Origin: a virus
IMG/VR virus record: IMGVR_UViG_3300009172_000010
Span: 1-47,212 of that record
Strand: one strand, 5' to 3'
Length of the DNA: 47,212 bases
The translations under genes and the position numbers were made by a program. The first letter of the stretch is position 1; each line of letters opens with the position of its first letter. Positions 16,582 to 26,061 of this stretch are shown here, piece after piece. The notes beneath the pieces were generated by a model. That model saw only the letters and a program-made list of their open reading frames with translations, was not told where the DNA came from and made no database searches.

Positions 16582-17049
16582 ATGGCAGAGGTAAGCACCA
16601 CAAACCCCCAGATCACCGACGGCAACACGCCACTACGTGTCTTGGCATTACAGGCATTAAGACGGTTCGGCGAGTTTGCCCCTGGCACCGTCGACGGTGA
16701 TGTAATGCTTATGTTCCTAGAATTTGCTAACCTTGTCATCGACGATGTGCGGATGCACCCGTATCACACGCCCACGACAGAAATCAACTACTACCAAAGT
16801 ATAGACGAGAGCCGAGCTGTCGACGACACGGTAATAATTGCGGGACTTCTGGCTCATTATGCGGCGCAACAAGGTTCTGATCGTCTGAGCCTACTCATGC
16901 CACAGTACCTTCAAACCTTAAATCGTCAGCTTTGGCGCTCATTCAACGGGAACACCGCAATCCAGTTACGTGTTGTGGATGACGGGACACACCCCCGAAA
17001 TAAGAATGGTGGAAAGACTAGCGTCAAAAACGGTTCGGTTACCTTCTGA
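16582..17049 (+). CDS. Head-tail adaptor, P22 gp4-like candidate (155 aa)
   Basis: Helical protein (LRVLALQALRRFGEFAPGTV, FLEFANLVIDDVRMHPYHTP) of the size and pattern of adaptor proteins that dock under the portal. The stop overlaps the start of the next gene. The C-terminal 20 residues (PRNKNGGKTSVKNGSVTF) are flexible, as in adaptor proteins that become ordered on binding. Assignment is by position before the gp10-like gene, plus shape; there is no diagnostic motif. Confidence 0.65.
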   Translation: MAEVSTTNPQITDGNTPLRVLALQALRRFGEFAPGTVDGDVMLMFLEFANLVIDDVRMHPYHTPTTEINYYQSIDESRAVDDTVIIAGLLAHYAAQQGSDRLSLLMPQYLQTLNRQLWRSFNGNTAIQLRVVDDGTHPRNKNGGKTSVKNGSVTF

Positions 17050-18560
17050 TGACGACACAGTCGGGTTCAGGCGTCAGAATGAAGTCGTGGGTCTACGAGG
17101 ACTTCCAGGGGCTCGACACGTCTCGGGACGTGACCAGTTTAGACACGGGCAAACAGCAACATCTGACAGTTTTAAAAAATGCGACATGCGATTGGCGCGG
17201 CCAGATCGTGCGAGATGCAACCGCCGTCCACCGAAAGGGCTTACAGCGGATTGACCACGTTCGTTTCTTTACACGCGATGAGGCAATTTTTGCGGAGAAC
17301 GACGGTTCAAACATCGATATCATTTCCGAACGAGAGCATAAGCTCTCCGAAAGCGCCTTCGCTTACAATTATCCACCAAATGCGGTCATCTCTTCTACAG
17401 TCTTCAACCGGAATGTATTTGTCGGCGCGCGTAGCCTTCCGACATTCAAATACGATGGCGTCAATTATACGGCTTCCGCATCGAAAGCTCTTGATGTTTT
17501 GCGTCCAGCATATCTGGCGTCGATACAGCGGCGGCTTGTTGTCTCGGGCATCCAAGGGAAAGAAACGCAAATCCACTTTTCTCGCGTCGACAACGAGGAT
17601 GTCTTTTCGGACGACGAAGACCCAGGTACGACAACCGTTCTTCGCGGCGGCTTCATAGATGTCGCCAACCTCCTTGGCACGGCTGACGAAATAACGGGCA
17701 TCGGTGTCTTTGAACAGAACCGGCTGGTCGTGTTCACGGCAGACAAGGCCATAATCTACCGAATCGATCCGAACATCGACCTGTGGACGTTGGACGACAA
17801 CTCATTCATCAACATCGGCTGCGCAAGCCACAACACAATTACCAACGCCGGAACGGACCTACTGTTCTGCTCCCGCTCTGGCATACACTCGATCAAACGA
17901 TCTGAAGACAACGGCATCCTTGTCTACAGCTACAGCCTGTCCGACAAGGTGGATGTCTTGTACCGAGAGCTTTTCCAGAGTGTCGAGAACAAGGAGGAAA
18001 TAAGCTCTGTCTTCGATCAAGACCAGGCGCATTACCACATCTTCTTCCCCCAGCCCGGAGGCGAAACCTGTCGCCGTTTGACATTGGCCATGAACCCTGA
18101 AAGCGGGGAGGCAGTGCCTAAATTTTCGACGGGTGACTTCCTAAATTCTCGATGCGGAGATTTCCTTGCAGGACAGTTAGTCTTGGGTACGTCGGGGGGT
18201 CTCCACAACGTCAATAATGTCGAGAGCCTCACGGGGGTAGTGCCTGACGTCACCGTCGAAACGCCGCTTTTATGGCATGGAAGCCTCACTGAAACTAAAG
18301 AGACTCACTCCGTAGTCATTCAGGCAGCCGGTGCCGGGACAGTCACGATGGTTGGTTTTGATGAGACCGGACAAATCCTGGGTACGTTGGTTTTCGAGGT
18401 CAACGATACGGACGACAACAACTTCGCGGATGTGCCACTTTCACAACAATACGAGAGGAAATGGTCGCATCGATATCGCGCTGCACGTTACGTGTTCACA
18501 ACCAAGGGTGGCGGCGGCATTCTTCGGATCATCGGGTTCGCCGTCAATGTGAGGCAATAA
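17049..18560 (+). CDS. Tail hub / DNA stabilisation protein, P22 gp10-like (503 aa)
   Basis: Repeated beta blades, e.g. NVFVGARSLPTFKYDGVNYT, NRLVVFTADKAIIYRIDPNI and GTDLLFCSRSGIHSIKRS, point to the beta-propeller/tail-nozzle family of P22 gp10. Its length (P22 gp10 is about 470 residues) and place right after the adaptor fit. This protein plugs the portal and carries fibres or spikes. Start TGATG overlaps the previous stop; end TAATG overlaps the next gene. Confidence 0.82.
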   Translation: MTTQSGSGVRMKSWVYEDFQGLDTSRDVTSLDTGKQQHLTVLKNATCDWRGQIVRDATAVHRKGLQRIDHVRFFTRDEAIFAENDGSNIDIISEREHKLSESAFAYNYPPNAVISSTVFNRNVFVGARSLPTFKYDGVNYTASASKALDVLRPAYLASIQRRLVVSGIQGKETQIHFSRVDNEDVFSDDEDPGTTTVLRGGFIDVANLLGTADEITGIGVFEQNRLVVFTADKAIIYRIDPNIDLWTLDDNSFINIGCASHNTITNAGTDLLFCSRSGIHSIKRSEDNGILVYSYSLSDKVDVLYRELFQSVENKEEISSVFDQDQAHYHIFFPQPGGETCRRLTLAMNPESGEAVPKFSTGDFLNSRCGDFLAGQLVLGTSGGLHNVNNVESLTGVVPDVTVETPLLWHGSLTETKETHSVVIQAAGAGTVTMVGFDETGQILGTLVFEVNDTDDNNFADVPLSQQYERKWSHRYRAARYVFTTKGGGGILRIIGFAVNVRQ

Positions 18561-20122
18561 TGGCAAGATTAAGACAGCAGTTTCCGCAGAACTATGGCTC
18601 CTCGGGCAACATAAACACCGAGTTCGAGCAAGTCGTCAGATACGTCAATGCGGCGGAATTTGGCGGCAATACGCTTGCCGAATTACTGGCAAAGATTTTC
18701 GATGCAAATGGTGTCTGGGACGGTCCTATCGAGCTGCGCAAGGACTCTTCTGCTGGCCTACAGTATCGCATCGGTGAGTACACCGACACAATTACCGGAT
18801 GGAAAGCCCTCGCCACGCTCGCAGAGATTCGAGGCGAAAAGGGAGAAGACTTTGGTACAATCGGTGCCCCTATTATACATAGCAGGCAGGATACAGTATC
18901 GACTAACGCGCAAACCGTTTTCGATTATGCCCACGACACGACAGACACGATCCTCGTTTACGTCAACGGTGTCTTAAAGCGGCCAGGTGCGACATACGAT
19001 TATCAGACAAGCCCGACAGCCGGTACATCCAACGCTGGCGCTGTCACATTTAATGCTGGCCAGACGACTAGCGCAGTTGCTTCTTTTTACAAAATTAGGG
19101 CAACTGCGGTCACTGGGTTTTTGCGTAGCGATGCTGTTACAACCGCGTCTCAAACCGTTTTCGCATTTGCGCATACAGAAGACACCCAACTCCAAGTTTT
19201 CAAGAACGGAATACTCCAGCGCGAAGGTGGTACAAACGACTACACCGGACAACCAGCTAATAACACCGTCACATTTGTGGTCGCCGTTCCCAGCGGTAAC
19301 ACGATAACAATTATCACGGTCGAAAACACGAGCACGACGGCGGCAACTGGCATGATGTTCGAGTCGAATTTTGCGAATACCGCAACCGGCCTGATCCAGT
19401 TTGCCAAGATTGGGATAGCGGATGGCGAAATCACTCAGGCAAAGGTCGCTGACCTTGTCACTGGCCTTGGCGCAAAAGCAAAATTGACAGTCTCGTCATC
19501 AACACCGTCTAGCCCAGCAAGCGGCGATCTGTGGGTGGACACCTCGATCTCTCCAAACCAATTGAAATTTTATGATGGGACACAGTTTTTACGGACAAGC
19601 CCTGAATCCTCGCTTCCGACTTTCTCTTCCTCGGACAGCGCCAAAGTTGTTCGGGTCAACGGCACAGGGACGGCCCTCGAATATGTCGCGGCATCTACGT
19701 TTCAGTCTGGGCTTCTCCAGTCAACCCAACGCGGCGCGGCCAATGGTGTTGCCAGCCTGGACAGCAGCGGTAAATTGCCAGCGGCACAGTTGCCATCGAT
19801 CTTGTCAACAGAGAGCTTCTATAATTTAACTGCCGCGCCAACGAACAGCGATACTTACATCAAGCGTATTTTCAAACAAAAAATACAAATCACCGGCGCA
19901 GCCGTTTACACATCGACAGGCACGATAGATGTTCAAGTGCTTCTTAACGGGGTGGCTTCGGGTTCGACCCTTACCGCCAGTTCGGCTGGCGTAACGTCCA
20001 CGTTTTCGACAGCAATCGAGGCAGACGCTACGACAAATTCAATCAGGGTCGGCTTTCAAACGACGAACAATGCCAGCTCTGCAAACTTGGAGGTTGTTTT
20101 TGCGGTCCAGGTGGTGAGCTAA
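18560..20122 (+). CDS. Tail protein with N-terminal particle-binding domain (520 aa)
   Basis: Start at 18560 (MARLRQQFPQNYGSSGNINT) is coupled to the previous stop (TAATG). Residues 1-50 (EFEQVVRYVNAAEFGGNTLA) are a short anchor type I know from marine podoviruses. Two related beta modules follow: TVFDYAHDTTDTILVYVNGV and TVFAFAHTEDTQLQVFKNGI, each resembling T7-like fibre modules. It then has SGDLWVDTSISPNQLKFYDG and a beta-rich C-terminus. Probably a nozzle-attached fibre or appendage. No enzyme motif. Confidence 0.8.
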   Translation: MARLRQQFPQNYGSSGNINTEFEQVVRYVNAAEFGGNTLAELLAKIFDANGVWDGPIELRKDSSAGLQYRIGEYTDTITGWKALATLAEIRGEKGEDFGTIGAPIIHSRQDTVSTNAQTVFDYAHDTTDTILVYVNGVLKRPGATYDYQTSPTAGTSNAGAVTFNAGQTTSAVASFYKIRATAVTGFLRSDAVTTASQTVFAFAHTEDTQLQVFKNGILQREGGTNDYTGQPANNTVTFVVAVPSGNTITIITVENTSTTAATGMMFESNFANTATGLIQFAKIGIADGEITQAKVADLVTGLGAKAKLTVSSSTPSSPASGDLWVDTSISPNQLKFYDGTQFLRTSPESSLPTFSSSDSAKVVRVNGTGTALEYVAASTFQSGLLQSTQRGAANGVASLDSSGKLPAAQLPSILSTESFYNLTAAPTNSDTYIKRIFKQKIQITGAAVYTSTGTIDVQVLLNGVASGSTLTASSAGVTSTFSTAIEADATTNSIRVGFQTTNNASSANLEVVFAVQVVS

Positions 20123-20577
20123 TGACGATACGTGCGGCAATGCTTGGTGACATCAGCAAGGTTGTGGACCTTGGTGAGATTATGCACGGCGAGAGCGTCT
20201 TCTCGAAGTACGATTTCGACAAGTATTACCTACATCACTACACCAAGAATGCCATAGAAAACCCTGATAGGTTTGGTGTTTTTGTGAATGATGTCGACGA
20301 TGAAATAATTGGCATGATTTGCGGTTTTATAACGCCTCATTATTTCTCGCCAGAGGTCAAAGTTGCGCACGATTTTTTGACATACGTCCATCCATCAAAG
20401 CGTGGCGGCACGGCAGCGGTCAGGCTTGTAAAACGATACGAAGACTGGGCCAAAGCCGTCGGCGCGAAAGAAGTTAAGTTTGGCATATCTGCGGGTATCG
20501 ACAACGAGCGGGCCGAAAAGTTTTACAGCGGTCTCGGGTATGTCCGATCTGCCACCATTTTTATGAAAGAGTTTTGA
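20122..20577 (+). CDS. GNAT-family N-acetyltransferase (151 aa)
   Basis: MTIRAAMLGDISKVVDLGEI is the usual GNAT start. Acetyl-CoA site: a beta4 strand (VAHDFLTYVHPSKRGGTAAV) containing the R-G-G-T-A loop equivalent of Q/RxxGxG/A, then the alpha3 helix. End: ERAEKFYSGLGYVRSATIFM, the common C-terminal GNAT pattern with AxxFYxxxGY. GNATs occur between tail genes in many marine phages. The substrate is unknown; it may modify virion or host proteins. Coupled to the tail gene by TAATG. Confidence 0.9.
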   Translation: MTIRAAMLGDISKVVDLGEIMHGESVFSKYDFDKYYLHHYTKNAIENPDRFGVFVNDVDDEIIGMICGFITPHYFSPEVKVAHDFLTYVHPSKRGGTAAVRLVKRYEDWAKAVGAKEVKFGISAGIDNERAEKFYSGLGYVRSATIFMKEF

Positions 20578-20578
20578 T

Positions 20579-22504
20579 ATGTGTGGAAGTTCTTCTCCTC
20601 CTCCTCCTCCGCCGCCGCCAGATTATAGCAATCAAATCAGTTCTGCTAAGGACGATATGCGGGCCTACAACACCAAACTTGCCAATGAATATAATCAATC
20701 CGTCAGCGACTGGAACACGGGTGCCGGGGGATACGACCCTACGAAAAGTAAAGGCAATGTGAACCCGTATGCGGCAGCGTTTGGCGGCTCTTCCGGTGTC
20801 GACCAAGGCGTCATGGATTCATTTCTCGGCGGCTCGGACGGTTTCCAAATGGAAGACCTCAATAGTAGCGCACAGAAGGATGCTCTCAGAAATCAGATCA
20901 GTGGTGCTCGTTCCGGCATGGACTACCTGGACAGTCTGAATTTTGATACCGACATCCCGGAGTTTAGGACGCACACAAGCGGGGATGGGTGGTCCACCAG
21001 CGTGTACGATACACCAACCTTAAATCGTCCCAACCAAGGGATGGTAGATGATTATCGACGAAAATATTCTGACGCTCTTTCCCAATTAGAAAGCGTAAAC
21101 AAGCAAAGGGGAGCCGAAGAAAAACGAATCACTGACTTCCGCTCTGGCCTGATGAATAACCTCAGTGAAGCAGACGTCGGTCTTGGCCAAATGACGATTG
21201 CCGATCTGTCTGACATGGACAGACTAGACCGTGATATGGCACGAGGGCAGAACCAGGTAGACCAGTTTTCGTCTACGATCCTAGACCAAATGTACCCCGA
21301 AGGTTTTACTGAAGTATCTTCCAGGCGAAGTGGTCTTTCAGACCGCTTAGGTACGTTACGTGGCGAGCGAACGGCAGAAGAAAACCGCATATCAGATTTT
21401 GAATCGGGCATCTTAAATTTTGTCGACAAAGGCTTAACCGACTTTGGAACCTACGACATAACGAACCTGCCCGAGCTTGAGGCAATGCGTGATTCTATCG
21501 AGGAGCAAAATCGCGGCATTGGTCGGTTTAGCTCTCTATTAGGTACGGACTTCTTGGACGAACAGAGTGAGCTTTCAGGATTGGGTGGCGACGTCCAAGA
21601 CATGCTTGCTAAACGAGATGCTGAAGAGCGGCGAATTAAACGTGATGCAGGAGCCTTTGGAAACACCGCCGAATATCTGAGGGATGCTGCCCTCGGGGGC
21701 AACCCATATAGCCAGAAGTCACTGGATGCGATGGCAACTGGCATCAGTGATTTGCGCGGCGATATGGACAGCTACGAAAGCCTGCTCGACACCGACTTCA
21801 CGGGAACTGCTGGCGCACTTGGGGAAGCGGACACAGCTCTCCAAGGGTTTATCGATGAGCGCAAGACAAGCATCGACGACCTGATGAGCCGTGCGACAGA
21901 TGCAAATGTTGGCTTGGAGGACATCGCTCTTCACGACGAAGACGCAATGAAAAAAATGATCTCTGATAACAGAGGCATCACCGGGGATTTATCTGCTTAT
22001 ACAGGCGGTCGAGTTGGAGGCATCCAGGATGTAATCGGCGGCAACGTAACTGCTGTAGAGAAGAAAATAGGGGAGTTGGGCGAGATGAGGGGCGATCTTG
22101 AAGTCCAAGCACAAACATTGCGTGACAAATTGAAAGAAATGACTTTCCGTTCGAGCGGTGACTTTGCTGACCCCCAATCCGAATACGACACGCTCAAGAC
22201 CCAAATCGATCTGTACAATGCCCAGCAGGCATTGGACGAGTTGGCTGAGATGATGGACCAACTAACCACGGAACGTAGCCGGGTGAGCACAGATGAAGCA
22301 CAGACAGCGGCTCGGGAAAAAGAAGCGCAAGCCCGAATAAACAACTCGATGGTCGGCGGCGTTCCGCAATTCGGTTCCTCCGGCGCATCAGGCCAACTGA
22401 CAGCAGAGCAGTACATGTCTCTCCTCCAAAGCGGCGGTAAAGAAGAAGAGGAGGTCACTACTTCAGGAGGCAACCCATTCTCGCTTAACTTTGGAGCTGC
22501 ATAA
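20579..22504 (+). CDS. Internal virion (ejection) protein, polyproline N-terminus (641 aa)
   Basis: Begins MCGSSSPPPPPPPPDYSNQI, a Cys-Gly/Pro-rich start I know from podovirus proteins at the head of the ejection block. The body is long helices with coiled coils, including two related segments (EEKRITDFRSGLMNN and EENRISDFESGILNF) about 90 residues apart, which suggest internal duplication. C-terminus is Gly/Ser-rich. The Cys at position 2 without a signal peptide is not a lipobox. Followed by two more helical ejection proteins, coupled by TAATG. Confidence 0.8.
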   Translation: MCGSSSPPPPPPPPDYSNQISSAKDDMRAYNTKLANEYNQSVSDWNTGAGGYDPTKSKGNVNPYAAAFGGSSGVDQGVMDSFLGGSDGFQMEDLNSSAQKDALRNQISGARSGMDYLDSLNFDTDIPEFRTHTSGDGWSTSVYDTPTLNRPNQGMVDDYRRKYSDALSQLESVNKQRGAEEKRITDFRSGLMNNLSEADVGLGQMTIADLSDMDRLDRDMARGQNQVDQFSSTILDQMYPEGFTEVSSRRSGLSDRLGTLRGERTAEENRISDFESGILNFVDKGLTDFGTYDITNLPELEAMRDSIEEQNRGIGRFSSLLGTDFLDEQSELSGLGGDVQDMLAKRDAEERRIKRDAGAFGNTAEYLRDAALGGNPYSQKSLDAMATGISDLRGDMDSYESLLDTDFTGTAGALGEADTALQGFIDERKTSIDDLMSRATDANVGLEDIALHDEDAMKKMISDNRGITGDLSAYTGGRVGGIQDVIGGNVTAVEKKIGELGEMRGDLEVQAQTLRDKLKEMTFRSSGDFADPQSEYDTLKTQIDLYNAQQALDELAEMMDQLTTERSRVSTDEAQTAAREKEAQARINNSMVGGVPQFGSSGASGQLTAEQYMSLLQSGGKEEEEVTTSGGNPFSLNFGAA

Positions 22505-24084
22505 TGTGGGGTCAAATAATAGGGGCTGGCGTTAGCTTCATGGGGCAAAGGGCCGCTGCGAAGCAGCATCAAGAAAGCCTTGCCCTACAGCGATGGTCGA
22601 TGGAGCGCCAGGTCGAGATGCAAAACCAGCAGCTCAATCTGCAACGCGAGAATATGTCTATGGCCCATGCCGCAGACAACGAAAGGCGGGCAGAGAATGA
22701 ATACACCCGTTATCAAGAAATACTTAACCGGGGCATCAAGGCTCGTGAACGTGATGAAGAGAAAAAACAAATCGATAAATACAGGAATCAAAAAGCAGAA
22801 GAACAGCGCTATGCCATCGACAGGCAGCTAAAGACTGACCGCGCTGCTGCAAGGTCGAGAGAGCTTCAGCTCCGGGAGTTCCTGCGCAATCAGCAGATTA
22901 CAAAGGACGAGAGGCAGGAAGCGTTGGATGAGCTTGCCATCGTGAAAGAGATTGCGAGTGGAGAGCGAGACGACGACAAGCGTCAATACCTGAATGAGCG
23001 CGCCAAGAAAGAAGCGGAACGCGAATTTTCAACGAAGCAATACCTCGAAGCAAAGAATCAAGCGAGTGTGGAAAGAGGCGAAGGTTTGCAGCGGAATGAC
23101 ATGATCCTGGCCCAGATAGGTAGGATGGAATCTGGTTTACAGCAGGCTGCCCTTGGTATCCAAGAGGTTCCTGACATCGCTACTTTCTCGCCGACCGACA
23201 TTCAAGGCGAAATAGACAGCCGCACAGACGAGTATATGATCGACGTTGATCGTGCAGCCGACCGTGTCGCCAGCGTTGGCGAGGCAGACTTAATCCGTAC
23301 TGGCATGGACGCCTCAACAACTGGGAGCAAAAAACGCGCAGAAATCGCAAGCCAACTTTCGCGAGAATACCAGAATGCACGCAACCGTGCATATGACGAC
23401 AGTCTGAACTACATCCAGGGCAGACAAAAAATAAGTCAGTCTGACGCCGGGTCGATTGCAGACATGCGCCAGCAGAGACTATCCGAAGTCGCAGGGATTG
23501 AGGGCATCGGGCTAGACCCATTGCTTCGCATGACAGACGCCAGGTCTGCGCTAACCGCGCCAGCGAGTTATCTCAGTCAAGTTGGCAGCGGTGTTTACGA
23601 CCGCCGCCTTGTATCAGGCGGGGGTTATCGAGGGCCGCTTGCAGTCGGCAGTGGTGTCTACGACAAAAGCGGAACGATAGGTTCGGGGCTTGGCGGCAAC
23701 GCAACCCTGCCGACTGCGGCTTACTATCAAAATCCCCAGACTGCCGTCTTTGGCACGTACCCGCAAACTATCGGCACCGCCAGTAACTACCTACAAAACG
23801 CCGGGAGCATGGGCTCCACGCTGCTAAACAGCGGAGACAGACTAATGGGTTACGCAAACACGGGTGCCACTAATTCAGCCAAAGCCCTCTCGGGTGCAAG
23901 CGCGGGATTTGGCGGCTCGCTGAAAAAACTATCAAACGACTGGGACTTTGAAGACCTGTCTAAAGGATGGAACAATCTGTTCGGAACTGGTGGGAACGAT
24001 CTGAACTCGGGCGGGAGCAACTTAATGAGTGATTACGATTCATCATACCAATCCTCATTCTGGGGATCGAGTGATTACGCATGA
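22504..24084 (+). CDS. Internal virion protein, T7 gp14-like type (526 aa)
   Basis: MWGQIIGAGVSFMGQRAAAK is a short hydrophobic/Gly-rich start typical of the smallest ejection protein of T7-like phages, which inserts in the outer membrane. Residues 20-190 form a very long charged coiled coil (MERQVEMQNQQLNLQRENMS). The C-terminal third is Gly/Ser/Tyr-rich (GSGVYDRRL, GSGVYDKSG repeats). Assignment is by position, first segment and composition. The next gene overlaps by ATGA. Confidence 0.78.
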   Translation: MWGQIIGAGVSFMGQRAAAKQHQESLALQRWSMERQVEMQNQQLNLQRENMSMAHAADNERRAENEYTRYQEILNRGIKARERDEEKKQIDKYRNQKAEEQRYAIDRQLKTDRAAARSRELQLREFLRNQQITKDERQEALDELAIVKEIASGERDDDKRQYLNERAKKEAEREFSTKQYLEAKNQASVERGEGLQRNDMILAQIGRMESGLQQAALGIQEVPDIATFSPTDIQGEIDSRTDEYMIDVDRAADRVASVGEADLIRTGMDASTTGSKKRAEIASQLSREYQNARNRAYDDSLNYIQGRQKISQSDAGSIADMRQQRLSEVAGIEGIGLDPLLRMTDARSALTAPASYLSQVGSGVYDRRLVSGGGYRGPLAVGSGVYDKSGTIGSGLGGNATLPTAAYYQNPQTAVFGTYPQTIGTASNYLQNAGSMGSTLLNSGDRLMGYANTGATNSAKALSGASAGFGGSLKKLSNDWDFEDLSKGWNNLFGTGGNDLNSGGSNLMSDYDSSYQSSFWGSSDYA

Positions 24085-26000
24085 TAGATTACTCAGCATT
24101 TTCGCAAGGGTGGAACCAGGCGGACGATAAAGACCGGAAGAGCCGCCTCGACAACCTAGACGCTTGGCGGAAATTCAAGACGGGCAACCCGTATGCAAAT
24201 TTTCAACAACTATCAGAGTACCGCGACGCGCTGACTGGAGGCCGCAACTATCTTGGCGATGTCCTGCCGAACAACGATTTACTGCAAAGCGTTGCGGACT
24301 TGAATGCCGAAAATAAAGGCCAAGCGGAGCTGGAGAAAAACTACGCCAACATGACCAAGCAGGCGTCGCTTTTAGGAACGATGGATGCAGACATTGACGA
24401 AGCTCTTCTTGCGTCAGGTGGCAAAAAGCTTGTTGACGCTGCCAATAATTTTGTTGGTCGTTTCGAGAACATAGCGAACACACCGAATTTGATGCGGCGC
24501 ATCACGTCAAGGTTCAACGAACCTGCGTATAAAGCCCTCGTAATGGAGAGAACACAGAAAAATCTACCCAGAGCTGCGGCGTTCCTCAAGGATAACCCCG
24601 TTGCAACTTCGAGCGATATCGAACAGCACTTTGGTCTACCTCCGGCAATCGCCGAGGGGCTCCACAAGCAGGCCATAAAGATGAACCAACGTGAAACGAC
24701 TGAATGGTACAGCAAGAACCGAGAAAGACTTATTAAGTCTGCGCTGGAATATGGAAAAGAAGGCGAAGACGTAACGCCATGGCTAACAAGACAGGCGGAA
24801 TTGCTCGGCGAAGACTTAGATGTGAATAGTGCCGAATTTCAATCTTTACTAAACCTCGTCAAAGCTCGATCCGACAGAGCGAATAGAGAGAAAGAGGAGA
24901 AAATGGGTGAGGCTGTCTCCGCAGCAGCAACTAGAGTTCGGGGTGTTTTAAACAGCAGCGATGCGGTTAAGGCGCTTGTTAGGCTAAACGATACTGATGG
25001 ACTCAGAGCATTAGTCGAGGAGACACTTAGTGACGTTCCATCTCATGTTAAGAAGAGCATGGAGGAAAATAATACGTGGGAACCGTGGGTTGACGGAATT
25101 ATAAATAGTTCCTTTGCAAAGGGGGCAGCGGCACAAAGTCAAACAATAGATGCGGCAAACGAAAAATCGGCTGAAGAAAATGCGGCGAGGCGTGTGAAAT
25201 TACGAGAACGTAACATAAAAGATGCACGCGAATATTATCTCGGGTTTGAGGGTGCTAAGAGCCGTGGTGCGGACGAAAAAGATAGGGTATGGCTACCGGA
25301 TGCCACCGAGCAATTGGCAAGAACATTTTACATGGACGCAAGTGCTTTCGGCGTCTTAAACAAGGCGTGGTATAACATATCCGCAGATGACGCGACCATG
25401 GAGACATTAGTCAAAACCGGACGCGAGGCATTGGAGAATGCCGGTACGTCTCACGCCGACACGATGCATGACCACTTGGCATCCCAAGTAGAGATAGGAT
25501 CAGGTCGCTGGATTAAGACCCAGCCAGTCGAAATGTTTCTTGGCACTATGGAAAAAGCCGTCAAGAAGGATGACGGTGAGTATCAGCAATTTCAGAATAA
25601 CATATTCCGCTCTACCGGCAGCAACCAAAAAAAGATCGGCGCGCTAATGCGACTGGGCGCTCAACTTACTATGAAAGCGAAAAGATATAAACAGGAATTA
25701 GACGTCGCAGAGAGGAGCGCCATGGGCGACGACAATTGGATAAAGGTAGAAAAAGATGGGGCTCAATGGGATAGGAAACGGGCCCAAAAACTAACCGAGA
25801 ATCTTGATAAAAAACTTGCTGAATACAAACAGGAAATAATGGACGCAATTCGCGTACTGAAGGTAGAAGAAGAGGCAAAAAACGCAGACAGGCTGGGTAA
25901 ATCTTCACTAAAGAGAACCCCCGCCCCGGCAGGTAATATCCCCGCCGATGTGAAAAAAATAGTAGACGGGTATGCCGCGTCTTACAGCGGTAACAAGTAG
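24081..26000 (+). CDS. Internal virion protein, T7 gp15-like position (639 aa)
   Basis: Starts MIDYSAFSQGWNQADDKDRK. Almost wholly helical and highly charged, with PVATSSDIEQHFGLPPAIAE in the first third and a basic C-terminus. No enzymatic motif found. Position between the gp14-like gene and the giant protein matches the T7 order gp14-gp15-gp16. It is presumably ejected with DNA to form part of a periplasmic channel, by analogy only. Confidence 0.75.
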   Translation: MIDYSAFSQGWNQADDKDRKSRLDNLDAWRKFKTGNPYANFQQLSEYRDALTGGRNYLGDVLPNNDLLQSVADLNAENKGQAELEKNYANMTKQASLLGTMDADIDEALLASGGKKLVDAANNFVGRFENIANTPNLMRRITSRFNEPAYKALVMERTQKNLPRAAAFLKDNPVATSSDIEQHFGLPPAIAEGLHKQAIKMNQRETTEWYSKNRERLIKSALEYGKEGEDVTPWLTRQAELLGEDLDVNSAEFQSLLNLVKARSDRANREKEEKMGEAVSAAATRVRGVLNSSDAVKALVRLNDTDGLRALVEETLSDVPSHVKKSMEENNTWEPWVDGIINSSFAKGAAAQSQTIDAANEKSAEENAARRVKLRERNIKDAREYYLGFEGAKSRGADEKDRVWLPDATEQLARTFYMDASAFGVLNKAWYNISADDATMETLVKTGREALENAGTSHADTMHDHLASQVEIGSGRWIKTQPVEMFLGTMEKAVKKDDGEYQQFQNNIFRSTGSNQKKIGALMRLGAQLTMKAKRYKQELDVAERSAMGDDNWIKVEKDGAQWDRKRAQKLTENLDKKLAEYKQEIMDAIRVLKVEEEAKNADRLGKSSLKRTPAPAGNIPADVKKIVDGYAASYSGNK

Positions 26001-26061
26001 GACGACCCCAGCGCGTACATCGCGGTAGCTTCGGTTCACATACGGCGAACTGGAGTTCCGC
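26001..26061 (+). other. Short gap before the giant gene
   Basis: 61 bases. It opens with the recurring motif AAGTAGGACGAC, which overlaps the previous stop (25995-26006). It ends with GGAG 8 bases before the ATG of the giant gene. It contains a GCGTACATCGCGG segment but no strong hairpin. Confidence 0.4.

Noticed and set aside
13100-26010. T7-like promoters in late gaps
   Set aside because: TAGGACGAC is too short and unlike known T7-type promoters, and no phage RNA polymerase gene is visible. Kept only as an unexplained motif.
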